A DNA stretch of 64,000 bases from Galaxea fascicularis (lineage: Eukaryota; Cnidaria; Anthozoa; Scleractinia; Euphylliidae): contig OX419339.1 in assembly GCA_948470475.1 (NCBI GenBank), positions 7,600,185-7,664,184 of the forward strand. The letters run 5' to 3'. A model generated the notes under the pieces. That model did no database searches and was not told where the DNA came from. It saw nothing but the letters and a program-made list of their open reading frames with translations. Of this stretch, positions 62,507 through 64,000 are shown one piece after another; the first letter of the stretch is position 1, and each line of letters starts with the position of its first letter. The translations under genes were made by a program, and so were the position numbers.

Positions 62507-64000
62507 ATCAAGGACCTCTCGGTTGAACGCTTTGAGGCTTGGACATTCTCTTCCCCAAAGCCCACCGGATTTCTCAGCCGACGGATCCTTCGCTCGTTGA
62601 AACGGAGGTTGTTTAAGGTTGGTATGGCAGGGGCGTAAATTGATTAATCTAATTTTCAGGACATGATTTGCTTTTTCTGTTATTTTCTGACGATCTTGGT
62701 GGAAAGAGTTAGAATCCAATGCTGATTAGTACAATTGGTGCCAAGCAAGCCTGAGCCTTGTTCCAAGAAAGGGCACCAGGAAACCAAAATAGCATGCGCT
62801 CATTTTGAGCGTTCAGCTTGAGAATAGCTCCAGAGCACCAAGTACAAAATAACACCAAATCCGCGATCTTAATTAATGACGAATACAAATGGTTTCAGTC
62901 CTTTACAGTGTAGTAGGTGCATTTGTAGGTTGAGTATTTTCAGTTGGTTCTAACTGAGATCTCCCATGTCATAACTCACCAATTAGGAGTACCAATTATT
63001 GGCCAGTTGTTGGAAATCCTTTTAGAATGGTGTCTTCCCCTCCTTTTCCTCTCTCGAGTGAGCTCTTACGAAGAACAGGTAGAACTGGCCCTTAGCAAAT
63101 TCCTTTAACAGCTGACTGGTGTGGCCACCCATTTCTGACAGATGGGAACCGCCCATAATTGAAATTTTCTATTGAATTTTAAGAACCCTTCAGCAGTTTT
63201 TCGTAATATTTTGAAGTACCGGATTCATAGGTTAAACAAGCGGACGTCAGACTATTTCAATCGTTTTAACTACCGGACGTTACTAACGGACATTGCATAT
63301 CCGCGTCCGGTCCGACTCAAACGAAACCCCTGCCATCAGGAGTTATAAAGTAGGAAAAAAAGTGGGATATGATCTGCTATGATTGTTTACCTTTTATTTG
63401 CCAAGTTATTCCAAATGCGGCATTTGGCAGTTCGTTTCCAGTACAACAACGAACGCACTCACGACATGATTTGTAATAGGAATTTGACTTGGTCTGTTGA
63501 GTCACATCAAACTGAATGAAACGTCTTAATACAGTCACCAAATTATTTGATTGTAAGTTCGAAATTTTAAACAAATAAGTAAAGCTATTTTTCCACCAGA
63601 ATAATTTCAATCAGTGTTCCTTTAAACGCGGAGGCATTTAGGAGTTTTGAGCGGAGTTTCTTCGTTCGCTGAAATCATGAATAACAGCTACGTGGAATGT
63701 TTCACTACAATAACAAGAATGGAAACTGCGAAAGTTAAGTTACTGCCACCAGTATTTTTTTTATGGAGATTTAAGAGCAAAGTTGACCAAACGACAAAAC
63801 TGAATGTGTACAGGGGATTTTGTGGGAAATTAGCTCCGTGGTTGAGCGAGAGGAATATTTTTACAAGTGGTGGACCTGACCTTCGTTCAGGAACATAGCA
63901 TATATTGGAGATCTTTACTCATTTCGTTACAGGCATAACTCAAAGTTCTACTGACAGACTACCTTATTATAGGAAATTAACAATGCACTTTATTAACGCG
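62507..64000. other. Upstream flank of the TRIM-RRM gene and right window end
   Basis: Promoter side of locus C, then a segment (62735-63860) resembling 41940-42960 in the same orientation, e.g. TCCAAGAAAGGGCA, TTGGTCTGTTGAGT and AAGAATGGAAACTG. No coding exon was recognised. Confidence 0.45.

Noticed and set aside
41332..64000. PARP catalytic domain after the macro or RRM exons
   Set aside because: Looked for H-Y-E type PARP motifs and the family context on both strands; none seen in this window.

Overview
This is eukaryotic genomic DNA. It is AT-rich, has long introns with GT-AG junctions, and is full of short inverted-repeat (MITE-like) elements, a tRNA-derived SINE and pieces of CR1-like LINEs. 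The gene types (TKL kinases with coiled coils, PARP14-type RRM and macro domains, a TRIM with a filamin domain) and the repeat style suggest an anthozoan cnidarian, probably a stony coral. That assignment is inference, not proof.

Left part (1-32.6 kb), housekeeping. A DNA topoisomerase I gene (TOP1) fills 464-22138 on the minus strand in at least 28 coding exons. It runs off the left edge before the catalytic tyrosine. About 0.67 kb away, in head-to-head orientation, starts a complete five-exon gene (22812-29728, plus) for a secreted/lysosomal LCAT-family phospholipase (PLA2G15-like, 400 aa). The shared promoter has two E-boxes, an inverted CCAAT box and a TATA-like box. A TOP1 intron carries two arrays of a tandem repeat whose unit is a near-perfect palindrome (18.1-20.4 kb).

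Right part (32.6-62.5 kb), a cluster that looks like an innate-immunity locus. Three neighbouring genes carry the same kind of PARP10/14-type RRM joined to different effectors. Locus A (32766-41526, plus) has two RRM exons followed by two possible 3' ends: a KH-like/macro-domain exon with a hydrophobic C-terminus, or a coiled-coil plus TKL-kinase pair of exons. All these junctions are phase 0. Locus B (45348-52550, plus) has the same intron phases without the macro exon: RRM, long coiled coil, TKL kinase (770 aa). Locus C (62456-56525, minus) is a TRIM protein (RING, two B-boxes, coiled coil, filamin) that continues in frame through three more exons encoding two PARP14-type RRMs (663 aa). No PARP catalytic domain is seen in the window. 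A plausible reading is one nucleic-acid or partner recognition module wired to ubiquitin ligase, kinase and ADP-ribose-binding/hydrolysing outputs. An ISRE-like site overlapping a 16-bp palindrome lies about 130 bp upstream of the locus A start, and all three genes have an ACTTCCGC (ETS-type) motif just upstream of the ATG in the same orientation relative to the gene.

Introns and spacers hold many foldback elements, including a nested insertion (45.9-47.0 kb), a related MITE in introns of both kinase loci, pogo/mariner-like TA-flanked MITEs, and a tRNA-derived SINE family with hairpins inside the TRIM introns. The right end (62.7-63.9 kb) resembles 41.9-43.0 kb, suggesting an old segmental duplication. 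Exon boundaries were placed by reading splice signals and checking that phases join; none has been tested against transcripts.
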